Positions 44,991-54,839 are shown, counted from the first letter of the stretch. The stretch is 64,000 nucleotides of DNA from Candidatus Gastranaerophilales bacterium (GCA_028696075.1 JAQVHS010000006.1:1-64000), one strand, 5' to 3'. Numbers and translations are program-made. Notes: generated by a model from the sequence alone, not told the origin.

Positions 44991-45095
44991 GGATGATTTT
45001 TATAAAAATTTCTCAAGATTTAACTGTAAATGTCGATAGGTATAAATATTAAAATATGTAAAAATATTCCCTTAGGGAATAAACGGAGATAAGGT

Positions 45096-45794
45096 ATGAA
45101 GTTATTTGGCGGAATATATTTTGACGAGCGGGGTTTAAGCACTTCTATCCGCGGCATGCATATGCAAACCGAGCTGTTGAGTAATATCAACAACAATATA
45201 ACAGGGTTTGACAAAGTTGGGTTCCAAAAAGAAGAAGCCGTGGTTTCCTCTTTTGCGGAATTTATAGGGGTTCATGCCCTATCTACAGTAAAAGACGACA
45301 CCGTAGGCAGAATATATTCAACTAACAACAGGCTGGATTTTGCACTTGCAGACAAAGGTTATTTCCAGTATGAAACCCCCAACGGTATAAAATTAACCCG
45401 TGACGGCAGATTTAAAATGGACAAGGACGGACATCTTTTAACCAACGAAGGATACAAAGTCCTTGCCGCTGACGGCGCTCCTATTAAATTTCAAACCGTA
45501 CCCGAAGATTTAGAACTCGTTAAAGTTTCCAGTGACGGTTTAATTCAGGCCTTTAACAGAACGACAAATAAATTGGAGCGTATAGCTTCCTTTTCCGTAG
45601 TTGATAAAGACGGTCAAATTGCTGACAAACCTAACGTAAGGCAAGGATATATAGAAAGTTCCAACGTAAGAATGGAAGAGCAAATGTTTAATCTTATTCC
45701 GGTAAGAAGAAATTTTGAGGCCAACAGACAACTGTTTATCACACAGAACACCCTTCTCAACCGTACTTTGCAAGAATTGGGCAAAACATCGTAA
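45096..45794 (+). CDS. Flagellar basal-body rod/hook protein, FlgF/FlgG type
   Basis: 232 residues. The N-terminal rod-protein pattern (GLSTSIRGMHMQTELLSNIN, with NNITGFDK) and the C-terminal helix (NLIPVRRNFEANRQLFITQN) are typical of FlgF and FlgG, which build the rod. The centre (KDGHLLTNEGYKVLAADGAP) matches the FlgG-type core. The length fits FlgF or a short FlgG. A second paralogue follows after 18 bases, so the exact name cannot be set by sequence alone. Confidence 0.85.
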   Translation: MKLFGGIYFDERGLSTSIRGMHMQTELLSNINNNITGFDKVGFQKEEAVVSSFAEFIGVHALSTVKDDTVGRIYSTNNRLDFALADKGYFQYETPNGIKLTRDGRFKMDKDGHLLTNEGYKVLAADGAPIKFQTVPEDLELVKVSSDGLIQAFNRTTNKLERIASFSVVDKDGQIADKPNVRQGYIESSNVRMEEQMFNLIPVRRNFEANRQLFITQNTLLNRTLQELGKTS

Positions 45795-45812
45795 TTAAAG
45801 TGAGGTAAAACT

Positions 45813-46526
45813 ATGAAAAACCTGCAAGGCATAATATCAAGGTCAGTAAATAACGCTTCAATGCAGCTTGAGCGCTTAGGTACAGTGGCAAACACATCGT
45901 CAAATTACCTTACCGACGGCTACAAGAGCGTAAGATTTGAAAATTTTTTACAGGAAGACGGCAGAATTAACGGTGTAGAAAGAGTAGACTACCGCCAGGG
46001 CAGTATCTCTTCAACAGGACGTGAACTTGATATGGCGATTAACGGTACGGGATTTATTCCTGTTACCACACCTAACGGACAAATAGCTTATACAAGAAAT
46101 TGTTCTTTTAAAACTAATGAAGAAGGTCTGTTAGTTATGGCAGACGGTTCCGTGGTAGGAGAAGGGATTAAAATACCGGCTGCAACTACACAAGTTTTTA
46201 TTAAACCCGACGGCAGAGTATTAGCCGCTGATGAAAATAACTTGCAAGGCAACGAAGTAGGCAAAATTCAACTTGTTAAATTCAACAATTATGAAGGCTT
46301 ACAACTCATCGACAACAACAAAGTTGTTGCTACAAAAGAATCAGGCGAGCCTGTTTTGATAACGGAACACAAGCAATTTACACAAGGCTGCGTTGAGCGC
46401 TCAAACGTAAATATCAGAGATTCCATTAACGATATTTTGAGATTAAATGCCAGTTTGGTATCAAGCACAAGAATTATTAAATTCACTGATGAAATATACC
46501 AAAAAGCAATTAACCTGACTCAATAG
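45813..46526 (+). CDS. Second FlgF/FlgG-type flagellar rod protein
   Basis: 237 residues. The rod-protein opening (NNASMQLERLGTVANTSSNY), the middle GTGFIPVTTPNGQIAYTRNC, and the C-terminal helix (INDILRLNASLVSSTRIIKF) define the family. It follows the first paralogue by 18 bases and precedes flgB by 13 bases. One of the two is probably the FlgG distal rod and the other FlgF. GTGAGG is near the start. Confidence 0.85.
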   Translation: MKNLQGIISRSVNNASMQLERLGTVANTSSNYLTDGYKSVRFENFLQEDGRINGVERVDYRQGSISSTGRELDMAINGTGFIPVTTPNGQIAYTRNCSFKTNEEGLLVMADGSVVGEGIKIPAATTQVFIKPDGRVLAADENNLQGNEVGKIQLVKFNNYEGLQLIDNNKVVATKESGEPVLITEHKQFTQGCVERSNVNIRDSINDILRLNASLVSSTRIIKFTDEIYQKAINLTQ

Positions 46527-46539
46527 GAGGCGATAAAAA

Positions 46540-46887
46540 ATGAATTTTGAAGTACTACATCCGCTGGACAAATCCCAACTCGTTCTTGATGCCGTTGCAA
46601 AAAAACAACAGCTAATCGGCGCTAACATTGCTAATGTTAATACACCGGGGTATGTCAGACGTGATGTCAGTTTTAATCAGATTTTATCAACTGCAAACAG
46701 TCCGTTAGAAACAAAGTTAAGCGAAGCAATAGGCCCCAACCCTTTCTTTGTTCAGGAAGAAGGTCAGGTTGATGTCAAACAGGAACTAATAGATATGCAA
46801 AGAAATATGCTTTACTACACGGTAGCAACACGGCGTGTAAGCAGCGTAATAACACAATTAAGGTCAGTAACACAGGTAGGTAAATAA
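46540..46887 (+). CDS. flgB: Flagellar basal-body rod protein FlgB
   Basis: 115 residues. The order after the FlgF/G genes and before flgC fits FlgB. The conserved rod segment is present (QQLIGANIANVNTPGYVRRD), with the C-terminal MQRNMLYYTVATRRVSSVIT helix. FlgB forms the proximal rod. GGAGG precedes the ATG. Confidence 0.9.
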   Translation: MNFEVLHPLDKSQLVLDAVAKKQQLIGANIANVNTPGYVRRDVSFNQILSTANSPLETKLSEAIGPNPFFVQEEGQVDVKQELIDMQRNMLYYTVATRRVSSVITQLRSVTQVGK

Positions 46888-46889
46888 TT

Positions 46890-47333
46890 ATGGGATTAAT
46901 GGATGCTTTTAACATAGGTGCGCAAGGTTTAAGCGCTCACGCTCACAGGCTTGATATTCATGCGAAAAACATTGCCAATATCGATACGCCGAATTATGTA
47001 AGAAAAATTCCCGTACTGATTGCGCAGGATGATATTTCTTTTTCGGGTCTTATGAACTATATGAAAGACAGCGTATTCAGAAGCGGCACGGTTCCGTTTA
47101 CTGGCGGCGGGGTAGTGTTTAACGGTGTGGTTGAAGATACAACCCCCGGAGATATTATCTACAAACCCGGACATCCTGATGCTGATGCCAACGGATATAT
47201 AAGAACCTCCAACGTTAATCCTCTTGTGGATATGGCTGATGCTCAAATGACTTCAAGAGCTTACGAAGCGAGTCTGGCGGTCGTCAATATCACAAAAGCA
47301 ATGGCACAGCGTGCAGTAGAGATAGGAAAGTAA
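46890..47333 (+). CDS. flgC: Flagellar basal-body rod protein FlgC
   Basis: 147 residues. It starts 2 bases after flgB and has the FlgC pattern: AQGLSAHAHRLDIHAKNIAN with IDTPNY, the DDTTPGDIIYKPGHPDADANGY-type segment (here EDTTPGDIIYKPGHPDADA), and TSNVNPLVDMADAQMTSRAY. It is part of the proximal rod. Confidence 0.92.
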   Translation: MGLMDAFNIGAQGLSAHAHRLDIHAKNIANIDTPNYVRKIPVLIAQDDISFSGLMNYMKDSVFRSGTVPFTGGGVVFNGVVEDTTPGDIIYKPGHPDADANGYIRTSNVNPLVDMADAQMTSRAYEASLAVVNITKAMAQRAVEIGK

Positions 47334-47361
47334 AGAATTAGTTTAAAAGGGTAAGGTTGAA

Positions 47362-47943
47362 ATGTTTAGTCCTAAAATTCAAAGTTTAATAAATTCCAGC
47401 TCAGAAATGTCGGCGATGAAACGGGTTGTTGAACTTGAAACCATGGTTGAGCAAAAAACAAAAACCGTTGATACTCAAACAACAAAACCCTCAAAATTTT
47501 CAGACGTACTGCAAATGGTTCCGCCCGTAGAATTCAAATATCAAATTCAGGAACCTCAAAAAATAACCCGTTCCGATATTGCCCAAATGGTACAAAAAGC
47601 AGCGTCAAGCGCAGGAATAGACCCAAAACTTATAATGTCTGTAATAAAACAAGAATCAGGTTTTAACCCGAATGCAATTTCAAAAGCAGGCGCGCAGGGC
47701 TTGATGCAGCTAATGCCCGCTACCGCTAAGTCTTTAGGCGTTACAAATGCATTTAACCCTCAGGAAAACATTGAAGGCGGGGTTAAGTATCTGAAAGGAC
47801 TTTTGGATAGATTTAACGGCAACAAAATTTTAGCCCTTGCCGCCTACAATGCAGGACCTAATGCCGTTACAAAATACAACGGCATTCCGCCCTATGCGGA
47901 AACGCAAAATTACGTTAAAAGTATTTTAAAAAATTATTTATAA
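47362..47943 (+). CDS. Lytic transglycosylase (SLT domain) in flagellar operon
   Basis: 193 residues. The C-terminal SLT domain is complete: catalytic Glu in KQESGFNPNA, then ISKAGAQGLMQLMPATAKSL, GVKYLKGLLDRFNG, ALAAYNAGPNAV and YVKSILKNY. The N-terminal 75 residues lack a signal peptide and look like an export or docking tail. Placed between flgC and fliE, it likely does the peptidoglycan cutting that FlgJ does in proteobacteria, letting the rod pass the wall. It may be exported by the flagellar secretion apparatus. Confidence 0.9.
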   Translation: MFSPKIQSLINSSSEMSAMKRVVELETMVEQKTKTVDTQTTKPSKFSDVLQMVPPVEFKYQIQEPQKITRSDIAQMVQKAASSAGIDPKLIMSVIKQESGFNPNAISKAGAQGLMQLMPATAKSLGVTNAFNPQENIEGGVKYLKGLLDRFNGNKILALAAYNAGPNAVTKYNGIPPYAETQNYVKSILKNYL

Positions 47944-47955
47944 AGGAGGCAGCTG

Positions 47956-48285
47956 ATGGATAAAATGTTCCCAAAAATCAACTTAATATCTTCAATAAAC
48001 GACTCTAAGCTGAATGTCAACCAAGAGCCTGTTCGTTTTGATGAAATAAATTCCGACGATAAAATTGTAAGTTTTTCAGACACAATGGTAAATATGACCA
48101 AAAGCCTTAATAACGTTGCAAATTCACCCGACACTGCCATGCAGGATATGTTGACAGGCAACGGCGCGGATATTCATGATGTTATGATGGCTATTTCAAA
48201 AGCCGAAATGAGCGTAACTGTTGCTACACAAATTACGACAAAAGTCGTCCAAGCGTATGAAAAGATTATGGCAATTCAGGTGTAG
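47956..48285 (+). CDS. fliE: Flagellar hook-basal body protein FliE
   Basis: 109 residues. The C-terminal half matches FliE: SPDTAMQDMLTGNGADIHDV, then MMAISKAEMSVTVATQITTK and VVQAYEKIMAIQV. FliE links the MS ring to the rod. GGAGG precedes the ATG, 12 bases after the transglycosylase gene. Confidence 0.9.
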   Translation: MDKMFPKINLISSINDSKLNVNQEPVRFDEINSDDKIVSFSDTMVNMTKSLNNVANSPDTAMQDMLTGNGADIHDVMMAISKAEMSVTVATQITTKVVQAYEKIMAIQV

Positions 48286-48338
48286 AATGTATAATATAAA
48301 ATTAGTAGTAATGTAACTACAAAGGAAGTATAAAGAAA

Positions 48339-49973
48339 ATGGATTTTCAAAAATTACTGCAAAACAAAAATCTTATGATAGCTCTGGTAGTTACTGTTGC
48401 GGTTATTTTGGTTGCCGGTTTTTTCTTTTCGCTGACATCAGGGGGTAAAGGTTCCGATAAAGTAAATATTGACCCTAAAGATAACGAAAAACTCGGAAAA
48501 CCGACAGAACTTTTGACTTCCGACAACACAGGCAAAATTCTTGAAATAGAAGCGCTGCTCGCTAAACACAGAATTGAAACCGAAAGAGATTCTTCAGGCG
48601 GTTCAAAAGTAAAATTATTCCTGAAAAAAGATTGCACAAGAAAACAACGGGATGAAGCGCTGCTTTTAGTAGTTCAAAGCGGTCTTGCCGATGCTAATAT
48701 CGGACTTGAAGTTTTTGACAAAGGCGATTTTACCTCAACAAAAGACGATAAGAGAATTCGTCTTGCCCGTGCTATTAACGGCGAACTTTCCCGTTTAATC
48801 AGAAAAATCAAACCCGTAGAAAACGCTTCCGTATTTATTTCCATTCCGGAGCCTACAATTTTTACAAGTTTACAAAAACCTACCACCGCAACAGTGCAGC
48901 TGGTTTTGCCTGTAGGCGATAAACTTTCAAAAGATAAAATAAGAGCTGTAACAAACCTTCTTTTAGGCAGTATTTCAGGGCTTGAACTCGACAATATTTC
49001 CATTACTGATACAAACGGCAATGTATATTCAAGCATAGCAGGGGCGGACGATGACACCTTAGCAAAAATAGAAGAAAATGATGAATACATGAAAGCAAAA
49101 GTTCAAACCCAGCTTGATAAATTACTTGGCAAAGGAAACTACGTAGTAACCGTAAGCACTTATTTAAGACAAGCGCCCATAGAGCGCAACAGTATAATTT
49201 ATGACCCAAACAGAAACGTTGTTGTAAGCCAGCAAAAATTCAGCGAAAATCTTGGCGACAAAAATTCAGATAAAGGACAATTAACAGGCGCAACCAGCCT
49301 TTATCTTCCCGGCGGGCTGCCTCAGGCGGCTTCTTCCAATCAAAACAGAAATTATTCAAGAACAGCCGAAGAAATGCAGTACGGAGCAACTAAAACCCAG
49401 GTGGCAGAATATTTAAAACCCGGAATGATAGAAGATATCTCAATAGCCGTAACCATTGAAAATAACGCTATTCCCGAAACTATCACTCCCGATGAACTAA
49501 AAGAATTAATAGCAAGCGCTGCCAGTCCGAAAGTGAATGCGGAAAATGTCGAGATAGTTTTTGCAGACAGCGTACGCCCAACCCTTGCCGGAGATAAAGC
49601 AGTTAACCTGCCCGCACCCGAAGGCAGCGGCAACCCTTGGTGGACTATTGCGGTATTATTATTTGGCGGTTTAATCGTAGGGTTAATAACTCTTTCTAAA
49701 AAAATCAGCGCCGCCAAAAATGTTCAGGAGCGCCAAATACAAGAGTTAAAAGAATTAAATGCGCTTCAAGACAACCAGCTTCAAGCCGTAAATCAAAGAG
49801 CCCAAATTCTTTTAGCACAACAAGAACAATTGCAACAATCATTAAATAGCGTAAGGCAGCCTGTACAAGTAGAAGTACCCCGGGTAGAAACCCTTGTTCA
49901 GGATATTCACGAAACTGCCGACGATGAAGAACTTGCAATTCAATTAAAAAGCTGGATAGAACAAGTTGATTAA
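48339..49973 (+). CDS. fliF: Flagellar MS-ring protein FliF
   Basis: 544 residues. An N-terminal transmembrane helix (about 14-32) precedes the YscJ/FliF domain (ALLAKHRIETERDSSGGSKV; ARAINGELSRLIRKIKPVEN; ASVFISIPEPTIF). The FliF_C domain follows, then a second helix (WWTIAVLLFGGLIVGLITLS) and a short cytoplasmic tail (DDEELAIQLKSWIEQ) that binds FliG. It follows fliE and precedes fliG by 2 bases. Confidence 0.93.
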   Translation: MDFQKLLQNKNLMIALVVTVAVILVAGFFFSLTSGGKGSDKVNIDPKDNEKLGKPTELLTSDNTGKILEIEALLAKHRIETERDSSGGSKVKLFLKKDCTRKQRDEALLLVVQSGLADANIGLEVFDKGDFTSTKDDKRIRLARAINGELSRLIRKIKPVENASVFISIPEPTIFTSLQKPTTATVQLVLPVGDKLSKDKIRAVTNLLLGSISGLELDNISITDTNGNVYSSIAGADDDTLAKIEENDEYMKAKVQTQLDKLLGKGNYVVTVSTYLRQAPIERNSIIYDPNRNVVVSQQKFSENLGDKNSDKGQLTGATSLYLPGGLPQAASSNQNRNYSRTAEEMQYGATKTQVAEYLKPGMIEDISIAVTIENNAIPETITPDELKELIASAASPKVNAENVEIVFADSVRPTLAGDKAVNLPAPEGSGNPWWTIAVLLFGGLIVGLITLSKKISAAKNVQERQIQELKELNALQDNQLQAVNQRAQILLAQQEQLQQSLNSVRQPVQVEVPRVETLVQDIHETADDEELAIQLKSWIEQVD

Positions 49974-49975
49974 TT

Positions 49976-50932
49976 ATGTTATCAGAAGCAAACACACCAC
50001 AAGCCATAGAATCTTTTGCACAAAATCTTGCTACGCAGGCTAAAGACGCCTTTCCGCAAGATTTACCGCAAGAAGTACAGCAGTTCATATCAAATACCAT
50101 TTATGAATTTGTCAAAATGGCGGCAGAAGCGCTCAGCGGCGACACGAATACAAACTATAGCGATGAGCAGGCTGTTTTTATATGCCAGTCTATCGGCGAA
50201 TGGATGTTTCATAAAGGTATTGACAACTACAGGAACTCTATAGCCTCCGAAGATTGGGCAAATGTTCTTCAGCAGATTGCATCTGTTGTATTTGAAGTAG
50301 CAAAAGAAATTACGACGGGTATTGATACACAGGAACTTGTCGGCAAAATAGAACAGTATGTTCAGCAAACATACAAAAATATTCTGGAACAGCTGGCTTT
50401 AGCCGGAAAACTTCAAAAAAGCGTAGAAGAAGCCTCAAGTCAGTCTAATCTCAACGAATACATAGAACAAATAAATCATGACAGGGTTATGTCTCCGCAG
50501 GAAGAAGAACGTGAATTAAGGTTTATGACCATGGCAATGTATTTTAAATCACTGCCCCCGGACAAAGTGGAAAAAATGGTTACCGCGCTGAGCGCTGATG
50601 ATAAAAAACACATTTTGACATATATGACTATGGACAATCTCGAACAAATGGTAGACCCTGTTTTATACAGCCAATATCTGGAAAAATTCCACAATTCCAT
50701 ACCAAATGCCGAAAACAAAAAGAAGAAAAAAATTACATTTGCTAATTTAAAAAGTCTTTTACAAGAAACAACCCCTCAAAAAATAGCCCAAATAACCGCT
50801 TATGAAAGAGAAAATGTTAAGAATTTCTTAATACGCCTACAAAATGGTAGAATAAATCCTGATGAGGAAGATGTATTTTCACCTCAGGTATTAGAACTTA
50901 TAACCAAACATTTAATCCAAAAAGTGCAGTAG
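49976..50932 (+). CDS. fliG: Flagellar motor switch-like protein in the FliG position
   Basis: 318 residues between fliF and fliH, the constant place of FliG. The C-terminal half carries helical ARM-like sequence (QEEERELRFMTMAMYFKSLP, HILTYMTMDNLEQMVDPVLY), and the length is close to FliG. However, I do not see the familiar EFDDLV-type torque motif of FliG, so this is either a divergent FliG or a lineage-specific partner occupying its place. No clear Shine-Dalgarno; coupled to fliF by a 2-base gap. Confidence 0.6.
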   Translation: MLSEANTPQAIESFAQNLATQAKDAFPQDLPQEVQQFISNTIYEFVKMAAEALSGDTNTNYSDEQAVFICQSIGEWMFHKGIDNYRNSIASEDWANVLQQIASVVFEVAKEITTGIDTQELVGKIEQYVQQTYKNILEQLALAGKLQKSVEEASSQSNLNEYIEQINHDRVMSPQEEERELRFMTMAMYFKSLPPDKVEKMVTALSADDKKHILTYMTMDNLEQMVDPVLYSQYLEKFHNSIPNAENKKKKKITFANLKSLLQETTPQKIAQITAYERENVKNFLIRLQNGRINPDEEDVFSPQVLELITKHLIQKVQ

Positions 50933-50934
50933 TA

Positions 50935-51612
50935 ATGATTATTAAGAAAAAAAGAAAAAGCAACGATGACGACAATAAGCCTAAAAGCTCTGCCGCTGCC
51001 GAACTGACAGAATCTCAAAACAACATTGTATTTGAAACATTAAGCGATATATCAGACAGGCAGGAGCGCAGAAGGGGTGACAGGAGAAGAGGGTACCGCC
51101 GTATCGAAGACAGGAGCCTTGTTTCACGTGCGCAGGAAGAGGCTAATTTAATAAAAGAAAAAGCAAAAAAAGAAGGTATTCAAAAAGGCATTATTCTTGC
51201 CCAAAATGAAATAACCGAACTGAAAAAAGCTGTGCAGTCAATTATGGACGTAAAAAGAAAAGCATATGAAACTTATCAAAATGATATTGCTTTTATAGCG
51301 CTTGACGTTGCCCAAAAAATTCTGCAAAAAGAAGTTCAAGAAAATCCCGCAACCATCATTAATATTGTAAATAATGTAATTAAAGAAATATCAAAAGACG
51401 AAAATCGTATCACTATTATCGTAAATCCTATAGACAAAGACATTTTAATCAATGAATTGAATAAACAGGAGTCAAGAGTTAAAATGTGTGTAGAAACCGA
51501 CACAAAAATAGAACAGGGAAGCTGCAGGGTAATCACCCAAAGCGGACAAATTGACGCTGCTTTTTCAACACAGTTGCAAATAATTAAAAAAGCGTTTGAG
51601 GAAGGGTTATAA
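50935..51612 (+). CDS. fliH: Flagellar export-associated protein FliH
   Basis: 225 residues. A charged N-terminus has an Arg-rich stretch (RQERRRGDRRRGYRRIEDRS). A long coiled coil follows (EANLIKEKAKKEGIQKGIIL), then the FliH/HrpE-type C-terminal domain (LDVAQKILQKEVQENPATII, then IIVNPIDKDIL). FliH regulates the export ATPase FliI. No fliI gene is in this run, so FliI must lie elsewhere. It starts 2 bases after fliG. Confidence 0.85.
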   Translation: MIIKKKRKSNDDDNKPKSSAAAELTESQNNIVFETLSDISDRQERRRGDRRRGYRRIEDRSLVSRAQEEANLIKEKAKKEGIQKGIILAQNEITELKKAVQSIMDVKRKAYETYQNDIAFIALDVAQKILQKEVQENPATIINIVNNVIKEISKDENRITIIVNPIDKDILINELNKQESRVKMCVETDTKIEQGSCRVITQSGQIDAAFSTQLQIIKKAFEEGL

Positions 51613-51615
51613 CAT

Positions 51616-53724
51616 ATGGCAAAAGGAGGTGCATTATCAACATTGCCGATGAGTGAGTTTGTACTTGCTGTATTTGTGCTGTCGTTGATTTTGATTTTGC
51701 TGGTTGAACTGCCGACTTTTATGGTGGATATTTGTATTTCTTTAAATATTACCTTAGGGGTAGTTTTGCTGATGATATCCCTTTTTGTACAAAAACCGCT
51801 TGAACTTGCATCTTTCCCGTCTATTATCCTTATCGGAACAATGTTTAGGCTGGTTTTAGGTATAGCCTCCACAAGGTTAATTTTAGCCAGAGGTGAAGCA
51901 GGAGAAGCTATCCATGCGTTCGGTACTTTTGTAACAGCCGGCAATATGGTTGTAGGCGCGGTTATATTTATTATCATTACAATCGTACAGTTTTTGGTAA
52001 TTACAAAAGGCGCGGAAAGAATAGCAGAAGTTGCGGCAAGGTTTGCGCTGGACGCAATGCCCGGGAAACAGATGACTATTGATGCAGATTTTAACGCAGG
52101 GTTAATTTCACCGGAAGAAGCCGTCACAAAACGTGAAGACCTGCAAAGAGAATCCTCTCTTTTCGGTTCTATGGACGGCGCTATGAAGTTCGTAAAAGGT
52201 GATACCATAGCAGGTATTATTATTGTTGTAATCAACATTATAGGCGGTTTAGCCGTAGGGATGGGGATGAACGGGATGGAACTGGCTGATGCAGTACAAA
52301 AATATACCGTTCTTACCATCGGCGACGGTCTGTCTACGCAGCTGCCTTCATTATTAATGGCAATATCAAGCGGCATCGTAATGACCCGTTCTACCGCTGC
52401 AAGCTCCAGTTTAGGCAGAGACCTTGTTATTCAAATCTTAAATAAACCTTTCAGCTTGTTTTATGCTGCGGGATTTTTGGTATTAATTTCCGTAACAAGC
52501 CACTGGACAGGGCTGCCGGGCTGGTTTTTCTTTATATTTGCAATAATTTTAGCCGCAGGCGGTTTATCTATGCTTGTATCTCAAGACGTTCAGGCTCAAA
52601 TCGGACAGCTTGAAAATGTGAAACAAAACATGCAAAACCTTGTTAACCCTAACAAAATGTATGAAAGACTAGGAGTTGATGTGCTTGCCCTACAGGTCGG
52701 CACGGGTTTAATAGCAATAGCAGACCCTGAGCAGGAAGGACAACTTCTGCCGAAAATCGCGGCTTTAAGACAAAGAGTAACCGACGAATTAGGATTTATC
52801 ATTCCTAATATCCGTATTATGGACTCCACTGCCGTGGGTGAATATGAATACCTGATTGCAATAAGAGGCAATACAGTTGCAACCGGCGAAGTGTATCCCG
52901 GCAGATTTATGGTTATAGCAGACCAATGGGATGAAACAGGACTGCAGTTACCTCAAAATGTTGTTACATCAACAGACCCCACATACCAAACTCAAGCTTA
53001 CTGGCTGCTTCCGCAGGATATCCCGCAAGATGTACAGCTTACATACGTTGACCCTACAGATGCGATTGTTACCCATTTGCAGGATTGTGTAAGAAAATAC
53101 GTTGATGAAATTATGACCAAAACAGACGTACTAAAATTGATGGAACTTGTAAAAGCGCAAGACCCGACTTTGGTTAACGACCTTGTTCCGGCAATTATAT
53201 CAACCAGTGATTTAAGAAAGATTTTTGTAAACCTTATCAAAGAAAATGTTTCTATATTAGACATTGTATATGTGTTTGAAAGACTTTGCGACTATGCAAG
53301 GTTTTCAAAAGAGCCTGATATTTTATCGGAACGTTTAAGAGCCGCTTTAGGGCGTCAAATTTGTTTAAGGCACTCAAACGAACATAGCGTGTTATATGCC
53401 GTAACTTTATCTCAGGAATGGGAAAAAATTCTTGATGACAGCTGCCAAAGAACAGAGCTTGGAACAATGTTCCTGCTAAACCCCATGCAGGTTCAGGAGC
53501 TTATTGAAACAACCGCTTCAACACTTATAAGAGCACACCAGCATATAGGTTCGCAGCCAGTGTTGCTTTGTTCTCCAAGAATAAGACTGCCGCTGTTCCA
53601 GTTGCTTGAAAGACACATTCCGACGGTTGTTGTTATTTCATACAGCGAGCTTATAACCGATATAAGAGTAGAAGCGGTAGACACTATAGGCGAAGCGGAA
53701 ACAGACTATGATTATTCAATGTAG
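51616..53724 (+). CDS. flhA: Flagellar type III export gate protein FlhA
   Basis: 702 residues, full length. The N-terminal half has about eight membrane helices and the FHIPEP signature region (LASFPSIILIGTMFRLVLGI, then ASTRLILARG), plus the conserved FVKGDTIAGI loop. The cytoplasmic domain follows (VDVLALQVGTGLIAIADPEQ to the end). FlhA is the export gate that receives substrates. AAAGGAGG covers the start. It ends 2 bases before the convergent hemW gene. Confidence 0.96.
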   Translation: MAKGGALSTLPMSEFVLAVFVLSLILILLVELPTFMVDICISLNITLGVVLLMISLFVQKPLELASFPSIILIGTMFRLVLGIASTRLILARGEAGEAIHAFGTFVTAGNMVVGAVIFIIITIVQFLVITKGAERIAEVAARFALDAMPGKQMTIDADFNAGLISPEEAVTKREDLQRESSLFGSMDGAMKFVKGDTIAGIIIVVINIIGGLAVGMGMNGMELADAVQKYTVLTIGDGLSTQLPSLLMAISSGIVMTRSTAASSSLGRDLVIQILNKPFSLFYAAGFLVLISVTSHWTGLPGWFFFIFAIILAAGGLSMLVSQDVQAQIGQLENVKQNMQNLVNPNKMYERLGVDVLALQVGTGLIAIADPEQEGQLLPKIAALRQRVTDELGFIIPNIRIMDSTAVGEYEYLIAIRGNTVATGEVYPGRFMVIADQWDETGLQLPQNVVTSTDPTYQTQAYWLLPQDIPQDVQLTYVDPTDAIVTHLQDCVRKYVDEIMTKTDVLKLMELVKAQDPTLVNDLVPAIISTSDLRKIFVNLIKENVSILDIVYVFERLCDYARFSKEPDILSERLRAALGRQICLRHSNEHSVLYAVTLSQEWEKILDDSCQRTELGTMFLLNPMQVQELIETTASTLIRAHQHIGSQPVLLCSPRIRLPLFQLLERHIPTVVVISYSELITDIRVEAVDTIGEAETDYDYSM

Positions 53725-53726
53725 TT

Positions 53727-54839
53727 TTACAAAAACTCACTTATAACGCTGTTGCTAAGCAAAAATCCTTTTGTTGTTAAAAACACCCTGTCTTTTGCGA
53801 CTTTCATTAAATCAAGTTCGACTAATTTTTCTATTTGTTTTTTGTAGTCCTGCATAAAATCTTTACCGAATTTTTCGTTAAACGCTTTGATATCTATACC
53901 TTTTTTAAGCCTGAAGCCCAAAAAAATACTTTCTTCTAATTCGTCACCTTTGGTTATTTTTCGTTCTGTTATTTTGGTCAAAGGATTGTTAATATACATC
54001 TCCAAATCAATCTCATTGGAATATCTTGTTTTGTTCATATAAGAATGTGCCGCCAACCCGAAACCATAATATTCTTTTGCTTCCCAATAACAGTTATTAT
54101 GCTTCGATTCAAAACCTTTTTTGGCAAAGTTGCTTATTTCATAGTGTTCAAAACCTGCTTGAGTAAGCTCATCAACTATCTTGAGATAAAATTCCTCCTG
54201 TTTATCATCATCCGGTAAATTATCCGGCATATTTGAATAAAAAGCGCAGCCCTCTTCTATTTTTAGCCCGTAAGTCGAAACATGATTAATATCGAGGCTT
54301 TTTATTATATCTAAATCTCTTTGCAAAATTTCCATAGTTTGATTTGGCAGTCCGTACATTAAATCAACGCTTATATTATTAAAGCCGCAATCTTTCAGGG
54401 CTTCTACTGTTTCTGTTGTTTGCTTTGCATTATGTTTTCTGCCCAAATTTTTTAAAATATCGTCGTTAAAAGTTTGAGAGCCGACGCTTATTCTGTTTAT
54501 ACCCAAACGTTTTAACTCTTTAAAATATTTTGCGCTTGAGATTGCCGGGTTTATTTCTGTTGTTATTTCTGCATTTTCTGCTATATTAAACGCTGAATTT
54601 AATGCTGTTATTATATTTTTAAAATTTTCTATTTCAAGTATATTGGGCGTTCCGCCGCCAAAATATACCGTTTTAATAATGTTTTTTTTGTTTGAAAAAT
54701 ATTTTATTTCTTTAATCAAGCTGTTTATGTAATCTTTTTCTTTGTTTTTGTGTCCGTCAAAAGACACAAACGAGCAATAATTGCACTTTTGCAGACAAAA
54801 AGGTATGTGAATATAAATATTTTCTATCATATTGCCCAT
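53727..54839 (-). CDS. hemW: Radical-SAM HemW-type protein
   Basis: 370 residues. The radical-SAM CxxxCxxC is C15-C19-C22 (CLQKCNYC), followed by the FGGGTPN and GSQTFND motifs and the HemN_C-like end. The length and single N-terminal CNYC-type cluster fit HemW, a heme-binding chaperone-like protein, rather than HemN, which has an extra N-terminal stretch. A start 9 bases later (MIENIYIH) is also possible. It shares the 54840-55075 intergenic region with dnaN. Confidence 0.88.
   Translation of the reverse strand: MGNMIENIYIHIPFCLQKCNYCSFVSFDGHKNKEKDYINSLIKEIKYFSNKKNIIKTVYFGGGTPNILEIENFKNIITALNSAFNIAENAEITTEINPAISSAKYFKELKRLGINRISVGSQTFNDDILKNLGRKHNAKQTTETVEALKDCGFNNISVDLMYGLPNQTMEILQRDLDIIKSLDINHVSTYGLKIEEGCAFYSNMPDNLPDDDKQEEFYLKIVDELTQAGFEHYEISNFAKKGFESKHNNCYWEAKEYYGFGLAAHSYMNKTRYSNEIDLEMYINNPLTKITERKITKGDELEESIFLGFRLKKGIDIKAFNEKFGKDFMQDYKKQIEKLVELDLMKVAKDRVFLTTKGFLLSNSVISEFL

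Noticed and set aside
51336-52376. 346-codon minus-strand ORF opposite fliH and flhA
   Set aside because: Antisense shadow of two well-recognised genes. Low-complexity Ser/Ile/Thr composition.
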